A stretch of 64,000 bases of DNA, from contig NZ_VSKS01000004.1 in the NCBI RefSeq assembly GCF_008312835.1, positions 62,001-126,000 on the forward strand. Reading direction: 5' to 3'. The notes below the pieces were generated by a model that worked only from the letters and a program-made list of their open reading frames with translations, had not been told where the DNA came from and did not search any database. The DNA comes from Streptomyces marokkonensis (GTDB lineage: Bacteria; Actinomycetota; Actinomycetes; Streptomycetales; Streptomycetaceae). Every line of letters begins with the position of its first letter. Within the stretch, counting starts at the first letter, position 1. A program made the translations under genes and the position numbers. This document shows, in pieces, positions 7,314 to 15,581 of the stretch.

Positions 7314-8837
7314 ATGAATGAACGGCGTCTTCCTCACTCGCCGGGCCCGCGGGCGTGGCTCGGTCTGCTGGTCGTCCTCGGCCCCGTCCTGCTGGTCGCG
7401 ATGGACGGTTCCGTCCTGTTCCTGGCGATGGCCAGGGTCTCCGAGGCACTGTCGCCGAGTGCCGATCAGGCGTTGTGGATCCTGGACGTCTACGGATTCG
7501 CCGTCGGGTCTCTGCTCATCGCGTTCGGGAGCATCGGCGACCGGTACGGCCGGCTGAAACTGCTGATGGGCGGCGCGGCGGTGTTCGGTGCGGCCTCCGC
7601 GGGAGCCGCGTTCGCCCCCGGGCCGGAGGTGCTGATCGTCTGCCGGGCGCTGATGGGCGTGGCCGGTGCCACACTGCTGCCCTCGGCGCTGGCGGTCCTG
7701 AGCGAACTCTTCCCCGACCCGCGCCAACGGTCGAAGGTGATCGGTGTCTTCGCCGCCACCTTCGCCGCGGGCTTCGCGATCGGCCCGATCGTCGGCGGAC
7801 AACTGCTCAACAGCTTCTGGTGGGGATCGGTCTTCCTCATCAACCTCCCCGTCGTCGTGCTGTTCCTCGTCCTGGCCCCGGTCCTGCTCCGCGAGGTACG
7901 CGCCACCCGGAGCGGCCACCTCGACGTCCTGAGCGTTCTGCTCTCCGGCGCGGGCATCCTGCTGACCGTCTACGCGGTCAAGCACGTCGCGGCCCAGGGG
8001 CTGACAGCTCCCCCCATGGCCACCGGGATCGTCGGCGTCGTCACCCTGGTGTGGTTCGTCCGGCGGCAACTCCGCCTCGAACACCCGCTGATCGACGTCC
8101 GCCTCTTCCGCGACCGGACCTTCACCGTCGCGGCCGTCACCGGGCTGCTGCCGTTGGCCGCATGGTCGGCGACGGCCTACCTCGGCGGAATCCACCTCCA
8201 GTCCGTCCTCGGACTGACCGTCCTGGACGCGGCCCTGGTCGCCCTCCCCGGTGCCGCCGTGCTCACCGCGACCTGCATCGTCACACCTGCCGTGGTCGCG
8301 CGCATCGGAACCCGCTCAGCACTCATCACCTGCCACTTCCTCATCGCCACGGGCATGCTCCTGCTGCTGGCCACCAGCGTCTCCGACGGCGTCGGCTGGT
8401 ACGTGGCCTCCACAGTCGTCGCCGGCATCGGCTACGGCATTTCCTTCAGCGTCGTCGCCGACACCGCCGTAGCCGCCGTTCCCGCAGAGCGCGCCGGGTC
8501 CGCGGCGGCGATCGCCGAGACCAGCAACGAGATCGGCAACGCCCTGGGCATCGCACTCCTCGGCTCACTCGCCGCCCTGATCTTCCGGCTCCAGGGCCCC
8601 GGCCTCGCCGGCACCCTCAACGAGACGCTCCAGACCCCTGGGCTCACGGCCGCGGTGATCGCCGACGCGAAGGCCGCCTTCGTCACCGGTCTGCACGCCG
8701 CAGCCGCCGTCGCAGGCGTCCTCCACGCCGCCCTCGGCGTCTTCGCCCTGCGCCACCTGCCGAGGGTTCACCGGCCCGAGGACGCCCTTCCCGGCCCCGC
8801 GGCGCAGGACACCGCCGAGGAAGGAAGCGTTCGGTGA
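7314..8837 (+). CDS. MFS drug transporter, DHA2 (14-TM) family
   Basis: A 507-residue proton-coupled exporter of the QacA/SmvA type. The first helices are LLVVLGPVLLVAMDGSVLFLAM, with the conserved D in helix 1. The MFS motif A variant is GSIGDRYGRLKLLMG at about 80-95, and the antiporter motif C region is AAGFAIGPIVGGQL at about 150-165. Around 14 hydrophobic segments can be counted. The start ATG overlaps another ATG four bases later in a different frame. The divergent MmyB regulator suggests inducible multidrug export. Substrate unknown. Confidence 0.88.
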   Translation: MNERRLPHSPGPRAWLGLLVVLGPVLLVAMDGSVLFLAMARVSEALSPSADQALWILDVYGFAVGSLLIAFGSIGDRYGRLKLLMGGAAVFGAASAGAAFAPGPEVLIVCRALMGVAGATLLPSALAVLSELFPDPRQRSKVIGVFAATFAAGFAIGPIVGGQLLNSFWWGSVFLINLPVVVLFLVLAPVLLREVRATRSGHLDVLSVLLSGAGILLTVYAVKHVAAQGLTAPPMATGIVGVVTLVWFVRRQLRLEHPLIDVRLFRDRTFTVAAVTGLLPLAAWSATAYLGGIHLQSVLGLTVLDAALVALPGAAVLTATCIVTPAVVARIGTRSALITCHFLIATGMLLLLATSVSDGVGWYVASTVVAGIGYGISFSVVADTAVAAVPAERAGSAAAIAETSNEIGNALGIALLGSLAALIFRLQGPGLAGTLNETLQTPGLTAAVIADAKAAFVTGLHAAAAVAGVLHAALGVFALRHLPRVHRPEDALPGPAAQDTAEEGSVR

Positions 8838-8889
8838 CCCGTCCCGACGTCCCGCTCGGCGTCGAGGGCTGACGACGCCCCGCCGAGCG

Positions 8890-9123
8890 ATGCCGGAGCC
8901 GGCCGACCGCCCACGGCGCGGCCGACAGCGGGGCGTGCACCGGCACCACCACGACCGCGGCCACGGCAGGGCGATCACCGTCGCGGCGGCCGCACTTCGG
9001 ACACTGGGCTCGTCGAGCGTGCTGGTCCGCACCCCGAGTGCCGACGCCGGCGCGGTCACCACGTACGAGTCGGCCGGGTTCCCGGCACGCCGCGAAGTCC
9101 GGGACCGGTACCGGGAGGCGTAA
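8890..9123 (+). pseudogene. C-terminal remnant of a GNAT acetyltransferase
   Basis: From about 8965 the reading frame gives AITVAAAALRTLGSSSVLVRTP, ADAGAVTTYESAGF and REVRDRYREA. These are the final helix-strand segments of a GNAT N-acetyltransferase, including the acetyl-CoA-side helix and the T-YESAGF motif. The part before it is arginine/histidine-rich and not GNAT-like, and no N-terminal domain is found upstream. It is best read as a decayed fragment. Confidence 0.65.
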
Positions 9124-9200
9124 GTCTGCTGGACCGGGCGGCCGTTGAGGTGTTCCTTAATGGTTTGCCACCGGCCGGCCCGGTCGGATAGGAAGCTCAC

Positions 9201-9743
9201 ATGCTCAGAGGCGGCAAGGTCGGGCTGAGGGCCCGGCACGAGGACGACATCCCGATCCTGCGGACCGAGCTCTACGACGACGTGGTCAACGGCTCGCGGG
9301 CCGAGGGCGGACCGTGGCGGCCGATCACACCCGGCTCGAAGGACCCACGGCTCGTCCCGGACGACAAGGAGCAGGGGGTCGTCCCCTTCTCCGTGGTGGA
9401 GCTGAACGGCGGCACGCTGGTCGGCATGGCGACGCTGTGGGGCATCGACAACCACAACCGGTCCGCCCACATCGGCCTCGGCCTGCTCCCTGGCGCCCGC
9501 GGACAGGGCTACGGCACGGACGTCGTGGCGGTGCTGTGCCACTACGGCTTCATCGTGCGGGGCCTCCAGCGGCTGCAGATCGAGACGCTCTCCGACAACA
9601 CGGCGATGCTCCGCTCCGCCGAGCGCAACGGCTTCGTCCGCGAGGGCGTACTGCGCTCCTCGGCCTGGGTGCTGGGCGAGTTCCTGGACGAGGTGGTGCT
9701 CGGGCTCCTCGCCCACGAATGGAAACCGGACGCGACGGCGTAG
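9201..9743 (+). CDS. GNAT acetyltransferase, RimJ/RimL-like
   Basis: A 180-residue acetyl-CoA-dependent N-acetyltransferase. Its signature is the AHIGLGLLPGARGQGYGTDVVAVL pyrophosphate-binding loop with R-G-x-G-Y-G at about 98-105. It is followed by LQRLQIETLSDNTAMLRSAERNGFVREGVLR, the conserved RimJ/RimL strand with asparagine and the NGF turn. The N-terminus LRGGKVGLRARHEDD is the standard family start. GGAAG lies just before the ATG. The substrate may be a protein N-terminus, antibiotic or small amine; nothing nearby decides. Confidence 0.88.
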   Translation: MLRGGKVGLRARHEDDIPILRTELYDDVVNGSRAEGGPWRPITPGSKDPRLVPDDKEQGVVPFSVVELNGGTLVGMATLWGIDNHNRSAHIGLGLLPGARGQGYGTDVVAVLCHYGFIVRGLQRLQIETLSDNTAMLRSAERNGFVREGVLRSSAWVLGEFLDEVVLGLLAHEWKPDATA

Positions 9744-9784
9744 GTGGCGACGACGGACGGATCGACCGACGTGCCCGAGAGCCC

Positions 9785-10085
9785 CGCCCGGTCTGCGGAG
9801 CAGTGGCTCGGACAGCGTCGGTCCCCAGTCCTCCAGGTAGTGCGGGACCAGCGACGCGACCACGTCGTCGAACGCACCGTCGTCGAACGGCAGGGGGTCG
9901 TCCAGGTCCACCCTGTGCAGGGCCACGTCCTCACTCAGCCGCCGCCTTGCCAACGCCAGGCCGGCCACGTCTCCGGCGAGGGCCGGCATCGCGGGCCGGG
10001 CGTAGTACGCATTCATCTCGGTCTCCGCCGCGTACGCCTCGGCGAACGCCGGATCCTGGACGCGGGCTGCGGCACGGGCCGCTGA
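9785..10085 (-). pseudogene. Scrambled SAM-methyltransferase remnant
   Basis: On the minus strand, about 10050 down to 9800, the frame reads EAYAAETEMNAYYARPAM, then LALARRRL, LDDPLPFDDGAFDDVVASL and HYLEDWGP. These are pieces of a class I methyltransferase, but motif I is missing between GDVAG and LALARRRL. A motif-I-like ERRILDAGCGTGR occurs immediately adjacent on the plus strand (about 10041-10082) and ends at a stop. The pieces appear to be halves of one gene, one of them inverted. Confidence 0.6.
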
Positions 10086-10229
10086 CGTCTCGTGATCCCT
10101 GCGGTATGCCGACGTGGTCAGCAGGAACGGTGCCGGGCGGTCAGCGACAGGTCGTTCAGCGTGGAGTCCTGGTGTCAGTCGTCTCCTGACGGCATCGGGT
10201 CTTCCCCGAAGCCGCGTACGGCGGTGGAC

Positions 10230-11204
10230 TCAGCGCCAGTCGTCGATCACGTAGGCGTCCGGGTGGCTGTAGCCGGGTTCGTTGGGCTTGTGCATGGTCA
10301 CGCCTTGCAGCCAGGTACGGAAACCGCGGTCGGCCATGAGCCGGTAGGCATCCTGGCGGGCCAGGTTCATTCCGGCGTCCAGTTGCCCCAGTCCCTTCTC
10401 GGCGGCCAGCTGCTCGCACGCACTCAGCAGTCGTTCGAACCGGTCCGCGGCGCCCGGGCCCGGGCGTACGGCACCGAATTTGACGAAGCACACGTCCTCA
10501 CCAGCCTCCGACCCCGCTGCGCAGTGGCAGACAGCCAGACCGTCGAGGCCGGGGTCGGCGCCCTTGAGGAGGATGGTGTCACCGAGCCCCTGCGCCTGTG
10601 TGGCCGTGATCTCGCGCTCCAGGCTCAGGCCCTCGTACACGGCCCCCGTCAGTGCGCGACTGAGGCTCAGTGCGTCCGGCCGCTCAGCGGCGGTCAGCTC
10701 GCCGTACAGCACGCGGCCGGGGACCGCGTCACTGACGGCGACCTGTTTCTTCATGATGGCTGTGAGGAATCGGGGCCAGAAACCGTACCGGCGGTAGAGC
10801 TCGAGGTGCTTGGGACTGTGCGAGAAGGTGAACAGCCCGAGGTGGCGGTTCTCCCAGGTGTCGAAGCAGGCCATCACGGGTTCCATGAGGCGCCTGCCGA
10901 TGCCCTGGTCCCACAGATCCGGGCGTACGGTCAGCGGGCCGAAGTACCCGACGCTGCCCCAGTCGGCGGCGAAGTTCGATCCGACGACCTCGCCCTCGAC
11001 GGTCGCCGCGAAGGCCGCGTGTGGATCTGCCGCCCAGCGGGTGCGGACGTAGTCGGCGGTCCCGAAGAACGTCTCCGGCTCAGGGACCCCGAGGAAGGTC
11101 CCGAAGGCGACCCTGAAGATCTCGTCGGCCCGATCCAGGTCCGGCTCGACCAGCGGGCGGACCGACACCGAGGCGGCGACACTCGTTCGCTTGGATGCGG
11201 TCAT
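10230..11204 (-). CDS. Two-domain GNAT acetyltransferase
   Basis: A 324-residue protein. The N-terminal GNAT domain (about residues 12-160) carries VGYFGPLTVRPDLWDQGIGRRLMEPVM, which matches the beta4-loop-alpha3 acetyl-CoA site, and LGLFTFSHSPKHLELYRRYGF, the usual end. The second half (about 200-320) resembles a degenerate GNAT domain, with DDWR at its end and GQLDAGMNLARQDAYRLMADRGFRT as the closing strand-helix. GGAAGGAG precedes the ATG. It stands alone between pseudogene fragments. Substrate unknown. Confidence 0.82.
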   Translation of the reverse strand: MTASKRTSVAASVSVRPLVEPDLDRADEIFRVAFGTFLGVPEPETFFGTADYVRTRWAADPHAAFAATVEGEVVGSNFAADWGSVGYFGPLTVRPDLWDQGIGRRLMEPVMACFDTWENRHLGLFTFSHSPKHLELYRRYGFWPRFLTAIMKKQVAVSDAVPGRVLYGELTAAERPDALSLSRALTGAVYEGLSLEREITATQAQGLGDTILLKGADPGLDGLAVCHCAAGSEAGEDVCFVKFGAVRPGPGAADRFERLLSACEQLAAEKGLGQLDAGMNLARQDAYRLMADRGFRTWLQGVTMHKPNEPGYSHPDAYVIDDWR

Positions 11205-11340
11205 GATCGCGCTCCTTCCGCCCCCGGTTCCATCGCACCACGGACGTGCGTCGCGGGCGAAGCGAGAGGTCCGGCGGTCCCTCGAGGATCGAGCGGCGGC
11301 GTTCCCCGACGACCGGGCGGCCGTCTTCGTGAGTTCGAAA

Positions 11341-11460
11341 GCTCACAGCGAGGATGCCGCGCCCCTCACGGCCTTCATCCTCTAGGTGGCCAACCGCTGC
11401 AACATCGACTGCGACTCTCGCTCGAACTCCGCGCCCTGGCGGCGTCACGGTCCGGGTACA
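11341..11460 (+). pseudogene. Radical-SAM (FxsB/SPASM-like) N-terminal remnant
   Basis: The plus frame reads PLTAFIL-stop-VANRCNIDCD. This matches the start of a radical-SAM maturase (TAFILKVANRCNIDCxYC), with the lysine codon changed to TAG at 11383-11385. The first two cysteines of CX3CX2C are at 11398-11400 and 11410-11412; the third is lost by a small deletion, and SNSAPWRRH follows. No downstream SPASM domain is present. This is a dead fragment, perhaps of an FxSxx-COOH peptide system. Confidence 0.55.
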
Positions 11461-11586
11461 GCCGGGGCGAGTGGATGACGGACCGGGACCCCCACGTGCG
11501 GGCTCTTCACCGGACGCTGGCTTAACCGAGTTCGACGGAAAGATCGTCTACCGGGTGGACGCCGGGGTGGGGTGACGCGGCCGCTT

Positions 11587-11874
11587 CTACTCTTCGCGGG
11601 CTCCGTCATCCGGCGTCACAGCGACGATCGCCACGGTCGGGGGCGGCGGAGACGGCGTGTACACGTACGCCACGGCCAACCCTGGCACGCTGTCCCGGGG
11701 CTCGATTCTCGTCTTGCGTACTTCTGTGCCGTCGTGACGGGAAGGCCCGAGCCGCACACCGAGGCGCGGAGCCTGCTCGAGCTCCTGCCGCAGCGCTTCC
11801 AGATCCTGCTCGGCTCCCAGCTCCTTCGCACGCTGGGCAGCCCGTACGGTGACGGCCGCAATCACACCGCTCAC
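11587..11874 (-). CDS. Small protein, candidate toxin of a two-gene module
   Basis: A 95-residue protein starting at a GTG that overlaps the stop of the upstream 98-residue gene (GTGA). It has a helical N-terminal half (RAAQRAKELGAEQDLEALRQELEQA) and a beta-rich C-terminal half (RKTRIEPRDSVPGLAVAYVYTP, VAIVAVTP). That order fits small RelE/ParE-fold toxins, but catalytic residues cannot be assigned. Its translational coupling behind a DUF6247-like protein suggests a toxin-antitoxin pair. The function is inferred from architecture alone. Confidence 0.45.
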   Translation of the reverse strand: MSGVIAAVTVRAAQRAKELGAEQDLEALRQELEQAPRLGVRLGPSRHDGTEVRKTRIEPRDSVPGLAVAYVYTPSPPPPTVAIVAVTPDDGAREE

Positions 11875-12167
11875 GCGCGGGGGCCCTCCTGCTTCAGCTG
11901 TGCCGCCAGGTCGATGCCCTCCTGTATGGCGATGTCGAAGTCAGGGTCTTGGTACAGACGAATGCGGCCTCGGTAGTCGACGATCACTGCCGCCACTGCA
12001 TTGAGATCCGTTTCCGACGAGGCCTCCAGAGCACGCTGTAGATCTGCTTCGAAGGCTTCCTGGTCGCCGGGGAAGCCGTGACCGGACCGCAGAGCAGCCC
12101 GGATGTCGCCAATGGTCCTCAAGGGAAATGGCGCAGGAATCGCTGCTTCTGCGTGCTCAGCGCTCAC
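11871..12167 (-). CDS. DUF6247-like protein, candidate antitoxin
   Basis: A 98-residue acidic protein. PLRTIGDIRAALRSGHGFPGDQEAFEADLQRALE, followed by a region ending VAAVIVDYRGRIRLYQDPDFD, resembles the actinobacterial DUF6247 family, where such genes precede a small toxin-like gene. The GTG start at 12167 has GGAG upstream. The four-base overlap with the following 95-residue gene indicates coupled translation. Direct DNA binding is not obvious from the sequence. Confidence 0.55.
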   Translation of the reverse strand: MSAEHAEAAIPAPFPLRTIGDIRAALRSGHGFPGDQEAFEADLQRALEASSETDLNAVAAVIVDYRGRIRLYQDPDFDIAIQEGIDLAAQLKQEGPRA

Positions 12168-12248
12168 GATCTTCCACTCCTCGATCTTCCCTGTCCTACG
12201 TAGAGTGTCCTACACATTCGCCACTGACGGGCGGATAAGGCGTCCGGT

Positions 12249-12449
12249 TCATGTCCGCCGGATCATCCGGACGAAGGACGCCCAGGCGTCGTGGTCCACT
12301 GCGATCATGGCCCCCTCCGCGTTCTTGGAATCGCGGATGTGAACCCTGACGTCGCTGATCACGCACTCCACGCACTCACCTCCGGCGCCATTGCTGTAGG
12401 ACGACCTGACCCAGACCGGAGGGCGCCCTGCCATGGCTGCTGCGATCAC
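12249..12449 (-). CDS. DUF397 protein
   Basis: A 66-residue DUF397 protein. WVRSSYSNGAGGECVECV, VHIRDSKNAEG and AWASFVRMI are the complete family pattern. DUF397 proteins are typically paired with XRE/DUF5753 regulators in Streptomyces and may modulate them. The GTG start at 12449 overlaps the stop of the upstream XRE gene by four bases (GTGA); an internal ATG at 12434 is an alternative. No enzymatic role is known. Confidence 0.9.
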   Translation of the reverse strand: MIAAAMAGRPPVWVRSSYSNGAGGECVECVISDVRVHIRDSKNAEGAMIAVDHDAWASFVRMIRRT

Positions 12450-13294
12450 TTGGAGTACTCCTTCACGACGGACTTGATCAGGTGGGCGGAGCGCTGAGGG
12501 CTCAGGGCCGCGGCGCGCAGGCCGTCGAACGCCCTCGTGTACTCCCGAACATGATGCTCACCCTCCAGGTAGACCGCGTCCGTGATGCCGTCGCGATACA
12601 CCAGATCCGGGTCTTCCGGTGCGGGAAAGCCCAGCATGGTGAAGGAACCCGTGGCGGGATACGTGCCCGAGTCGAAGGGGAGCACCTGCAGGGTCACGCT
12701 CGGCAGTTCGGTCGTCGCGAGAACCCGTTCGAGCTGCTCCCGCATGACCTCCCGGTCCCCGATGACGTTGCGCACAGCACCCTCGTTCACGACGAACCAG
12801 GCCTCGGGCGCGTCGGGACGCGTCAGCATCTCATGGCGTTCCAGTCGTACGCGTACGGCCCGGTCGATGTCCTCGGCCGACATGTGGGCGCCGGCCGTGT
12901 GGAGTTCGCGGGCGTACGCCTCGGTTTGCATCAGGCCCGGCAGCAGCTCGCACTGGTACTGGCGGAGCGTGGAGGCGTCCTGCTCCAGACCGATGTAGAT
13001 GTTGAACCACTCGGGCACACCCGCCCCGTGCGCCTGCCACCACCCGCGCGTCTTCGCCTCGCGCGCCAGGGACTTGAGGAACTCGCGCAGTTCGTCGCTC
13101 GTGCCGTAGAAGCGGCACAGCGCGTCGACGTCCGAGGGCTGCACCCTCCCGCTGCCGGTCTCCATGCGGTTGACCTTGGAGCCGCTCCAGTCCAACGCCT
13201 GGCCGACCTGGGCGCAGGTCAGTGCGCTCTCCTCCCGGAGCTTCTTCAGCTCGATCGACAGACGCCGACGGCGTGCCGTCGGTGAACCGGCCAT
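12446..13294 (-). CDS. XRE regulator with DUF5753 domain
   Basis: A 282-residue helix-turn-helix protein. The HTH spans about residues 12-70 (LKKLREESALTCAQVGQALDW and SGSKVNRMETG). The C-terminal DUF5753 domain (about 95-275) has the usual EQDASTLRQYQCELLPGLMQT, LPFDSGTYPATGSFTMLGF and VYLEGEHHVREYTRAFDGLR. GAGGGGA precedes the ATG. It is coupled to the DUF397 gene and divergent from an RsbW-like ATPase gene, a very common Streptomyces triad related to developmental and antibiotic regulators of the AbaA/BldB type. Confidence 0.92.
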   Translation of the reverse strand: MAGSPTARRRRLSIELKKLREESALTCAQVGQALDWSGSKVNRMETGSGRVQPSDVDALCRFYGTSDELREFLKSLAREAKTRGWWQAHGAGVPEWFNIYIGLEQDASTLRQYQCELLPGLMQTEAYARELHTAGAHMSAEDIDRAVRVRLERHEMLTRPDAPEAWFVVNEGAVRNVIGDREVMREQLERVLATTELPSVTLQVLPFDSGTYPATGSFTMLGFPAPEDPDLVYRDGITDAVYLEGEHHVREYTRAFDGLRAAALSPQRSAHLIKSVVKEYSK

Positions 13295-13377
13295 GACGTT
13301 CCCCTCAAATCTGCGGTGCGTAGCGAGAGTTCAGTCTGCTGCCAAGAGTGCCGCGTGCCAATCACACGGAAGTGGGA

Positions 13378-13406
13378 ATCCCGCCGTGCACATTGCACAA
13401 CGGGAT
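13378..13406. promoter_or_regulatory. Inverted repeat in divergent XRE/ATPase promoter region
   Basis: ATCCCG-CC-GTGCA then CAT then TGCAC-AA-CGGGAT forms 13-base arms matching at 11 of 13 positions around a three-base centre. It lies between the XRE start (13294) and the ATPase start (13484) and is a candidate operator for the XRE protein. Binding is inferred. Confidence 0.5.
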
Positions 13407-13483
13407 GGGATCCACCCATTCTGGAGTCACGGAGCGACGGAGAGTGATCGACGGTCACGCTCCGGGACACGCCGCGAACGCAC

Positions 13484-14158
13484 GTGATGGGAGAGGACGT
13501 CGTGATCCAGGGACACCGGGTGACGCGAAGGTCGTGGGACGTGGCCTTCAACGCACACCCTGAGGAAGTCGCCCGTCTGCGCCGGGTCGTACGGCTCCGC
13601 CTGACGGCATGGGGCCACGACGACCAGGTCGACACGGCACAGCTGTGCGTCAGCGAGCTCGTCTCGAACATCGTCACGCACGTCGGCGCCGGAACGCCCG
13701 GCTCGCTCGTACTGTCCGAGCACGGAGGACGACTGCGCATCGAGGTGCACGACCCGGACACGCGGGCGTTGCCCACCCTCGTGGACGCGAAGGTCGACGC
13801 GGAGGCCGGACGGGGGATGGCGCTCGTCGATGCGATGGCCGATCGCTGGGGCGTGCAGTTGTACGAGGACCACAAGGTGACGTGGTGCGAGTTCGTCGTG
13901 GAGGGCGCGTCGGCACCGGCCGGCTCGGACGGGGAGCCGTCGGTGGAACGCGCCGATGCCCTGCTGGACGTCTACGCGACACTGAAGCCGCCGGCGTGCT
14001 CGTACGACCGCGAGTGGGGCAGGGTACACCGGCGGGTCGAGGAGGAGTCCGTGATCGACATGGTCACGGACCTCCTTCACCGACTGCGCGCCCACGGCGG
14101 TGACGTGGACCGGGTATTGGACTGCGCGCAGAGCCGCCTCGAAGCGGGCCGGTGGTGA
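13484..14158 (+). CDS. RsbW-like ATP-binding (GHKL) protein
   Basis: A 224-residue protein with a serine/threonine-kinase-like HATPase domain in residues 15-135. The N-box is LCVSELVSNIVTH (E-x3-N), G1 is EVHDPD, and G2 is EAGRGMALVDAMADRWGV. Such proteins act as anti-sigma or switch kinases or partner with XRE/DUF397 regulators. A C-terminal extension of about 85 residues (TLKPPACSYDREWGRVHRRVEEESVIDMV) lies outside the ATPase fold. GTG 13484, ATG 13487 and GTG 13502 are alternative starts. It is divergent from the XRE-DUF397 pair, and its stop is 62 bases from the convergent methyltransferase end. Confidence 0.85.
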   Translation: MMGEDVVIQGHRVTRRSWDVAFNAHPEEVARLRRVVRLRLTAWGHDDQVDTAQLCVSELVSNIVTHVGAGTPGSLVLSEHGGRLRIEVHDPDTRALPTLVDAKVDAEAGRGMALVDAMADRWGVQLYEDHKVTWCEFVVEGASAPAGSDGEPSVERADALLDVYATLKPPACSYDREWGRVHRRVEEESVIDMVTDLLHRLRAHGGDVDRVLDCAQSRLEAGRW

Positions 14159-14219
14159 ACATACGTCGGTGCGGGGCGTTCTTGTCCGCCCTGAACGCGG
14201 ACGCGCAGGGCGAGGTCGG

Positions 14220-15572
14220 TCAGCCTCGCAGGAGTTCGTAAATGGCGGACGCTATCGCTTTCCCGAGAGGGATCGGCACCGCGTTGCCGATCTGCGTGGC
14301 GATTTCCGTCTTCGTCCCGCACCAGCGGAAGTCGACAGGGAAGCCCTGGATTCGCGCGGCCTCGAAGTGGGTGATCGGGCGATGGTCCTCGGGGTGCAGG
14401 TAGCGCCCCTTCTCAGGCTTGTAGAACTCGGTCCGGATGGTGACCGAGGGCTCACCAAGACGAAGGCGTCCCATGACGTCGCCGGTGCCCGAGTTGTGGC
14501 TGTCCCAGCTCTTCGTGGACAGATACACGGAGTCCTCGTGAGCGGCAGCCTCTTCCTGCGTGAGGATGCGAATGCCTCCGAAGTCGTCCAGCACGAAGTA
14601 CTTGCCACGGAGATCCTTGCGGTTGCCTCCCGCCGGAATGGCTCGGTACCGGGCCTGGGACAACAGCTCAGGGTTCCGGCCGAAGTGCAGGTCCTCCGTC
14701 GTGAAGATGCCGGGCACCTTGACGTTGACCTCCGGGACTTCCTTCTTCCTGTCGGGCAGCTCCGTGCCGCGCAGCCCACGGCGCGCGGACTCGGCGAAGA
14801 CGTCGTCCACCGTGTTCCAGTACGTGACCGAGGTCTCCATGCCGTCCAGCAGGGACGCAGCGGAGTCGGCCACCGTGTGCTTCGGTCGCCGGACGTGGGT
14901 CGGTATCGGGTAGGACATGTTCCGTCCGGTGCCCGTGTTCTTGCGTACACCGATGACGATGGCTCGGCGTCGCGCTTGATGTGCCCCGTAATCGGCCGAG
15001 TTCAGCAGGTAGCGCTTCGCCCTGGTCTCGGCGCTGTCGGTCGGCTGGTGCCCCGGAGGATCCACGAGACGGTAGTCGGCCAGCCTGCCCCCGGGCTCGA
15101 CCTCCCGAAGCAGACTCCTGAACTCGTCCGACCTGACGAAGCGGTCGACGTTCTCGATTACGAAGACCTTGGGACGCACCTCGGCGACGATGCGTACGTA
15201 GTCCTCCCAGAGACGATTGCGTTCGCTGCCCTTCTTCGCGCGGTTGAGGGCAGAGAAACCCTGGCACGGCGGACCTCCGACCACGACTTCCGCGCCGAGG
15301 GCATCGTGGGTGGGACTCCACTTCTCGATGTCACCGACGTGCACCTGAGCCGGCGGGAGCTGCTTGTCGAGGCGGAGCTCGCCGAAATTGACCGCGTACG
15401 TGGCCGCCGCGGCGGTGTTGTGCTCCACCGCGGCGACGCTGTGGAACACGGGTCCGACGTCGCCGGTGTGCGCGGGGCGGAACTCGTGAAAGCCCTGCGT
15501 GAACCCCCCGCAGCCGCTGAAAAGATCAACCACGGTGATGGGCTTGGGGGTATCCGGACGGGGCGTGCGCAT
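14220..15572 (-). CDS. DNA (cytosine-5)-methyltransferase
   Basis: A 450-residue C5-cytosine methyltransferase with all main motifs. Motif I is DLFSGCGGF (16-24), motif IV is GGPPCQGFS with the nucleophile Cys103, motif VI is ENV (140-142), motif VIII is QARRR, and motif X is GNAVP near the end. The target-recognition region lies between motifs VIII and IX (about 230-400) and its target base context cannot be predicted. It is the last gene of the defence island, nine bases after a second, cysteine-less paralogue. It presumably marks self DNA; the two could also form a heterodimer (inference). Confidence 0.92.
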   Translation of the reverse strand: MRTPRPDTPKPITVVDLFSGCGGFTQGFHEFRPAHTGDVGPVFHSVAAVEHNTAAAATYAVNFGELRLDKQLPPAQVHVGDIEKWSPTHDALGAEVVVGGPPCQGFSALNRAKKGSERNRLWEDYVRIVAEVRPKVFVIENVDRFVRSDEFRSLLREVEPGGRLADYRLVDPPGHQPTDSAETRAKRYLLNSADYGAHQARRRAIVIGVRKNTGTGRNMSYPIPTHVRRPKHTVADSAASLLDGMETSVTYWNTVDDVFAESARRGLRGTELPDRKKEVPEVNVKVPGIFTTEDLHFGRNPELLSQARYRAIPAGGNRKDLRGKYFVLDDFGGIRILTQEEAAAHEDSVYLSTKSWDSHNSGTGDVMGRLRLGEPSVTIRTEFYKPEKGRYLHPEDHRPITHFEAARIQGFPVDFRWCGTKTEIATQIGNAVPIPLGKAIASAIYELLRG

Positions 15573-15581
15573 GAATGGATC

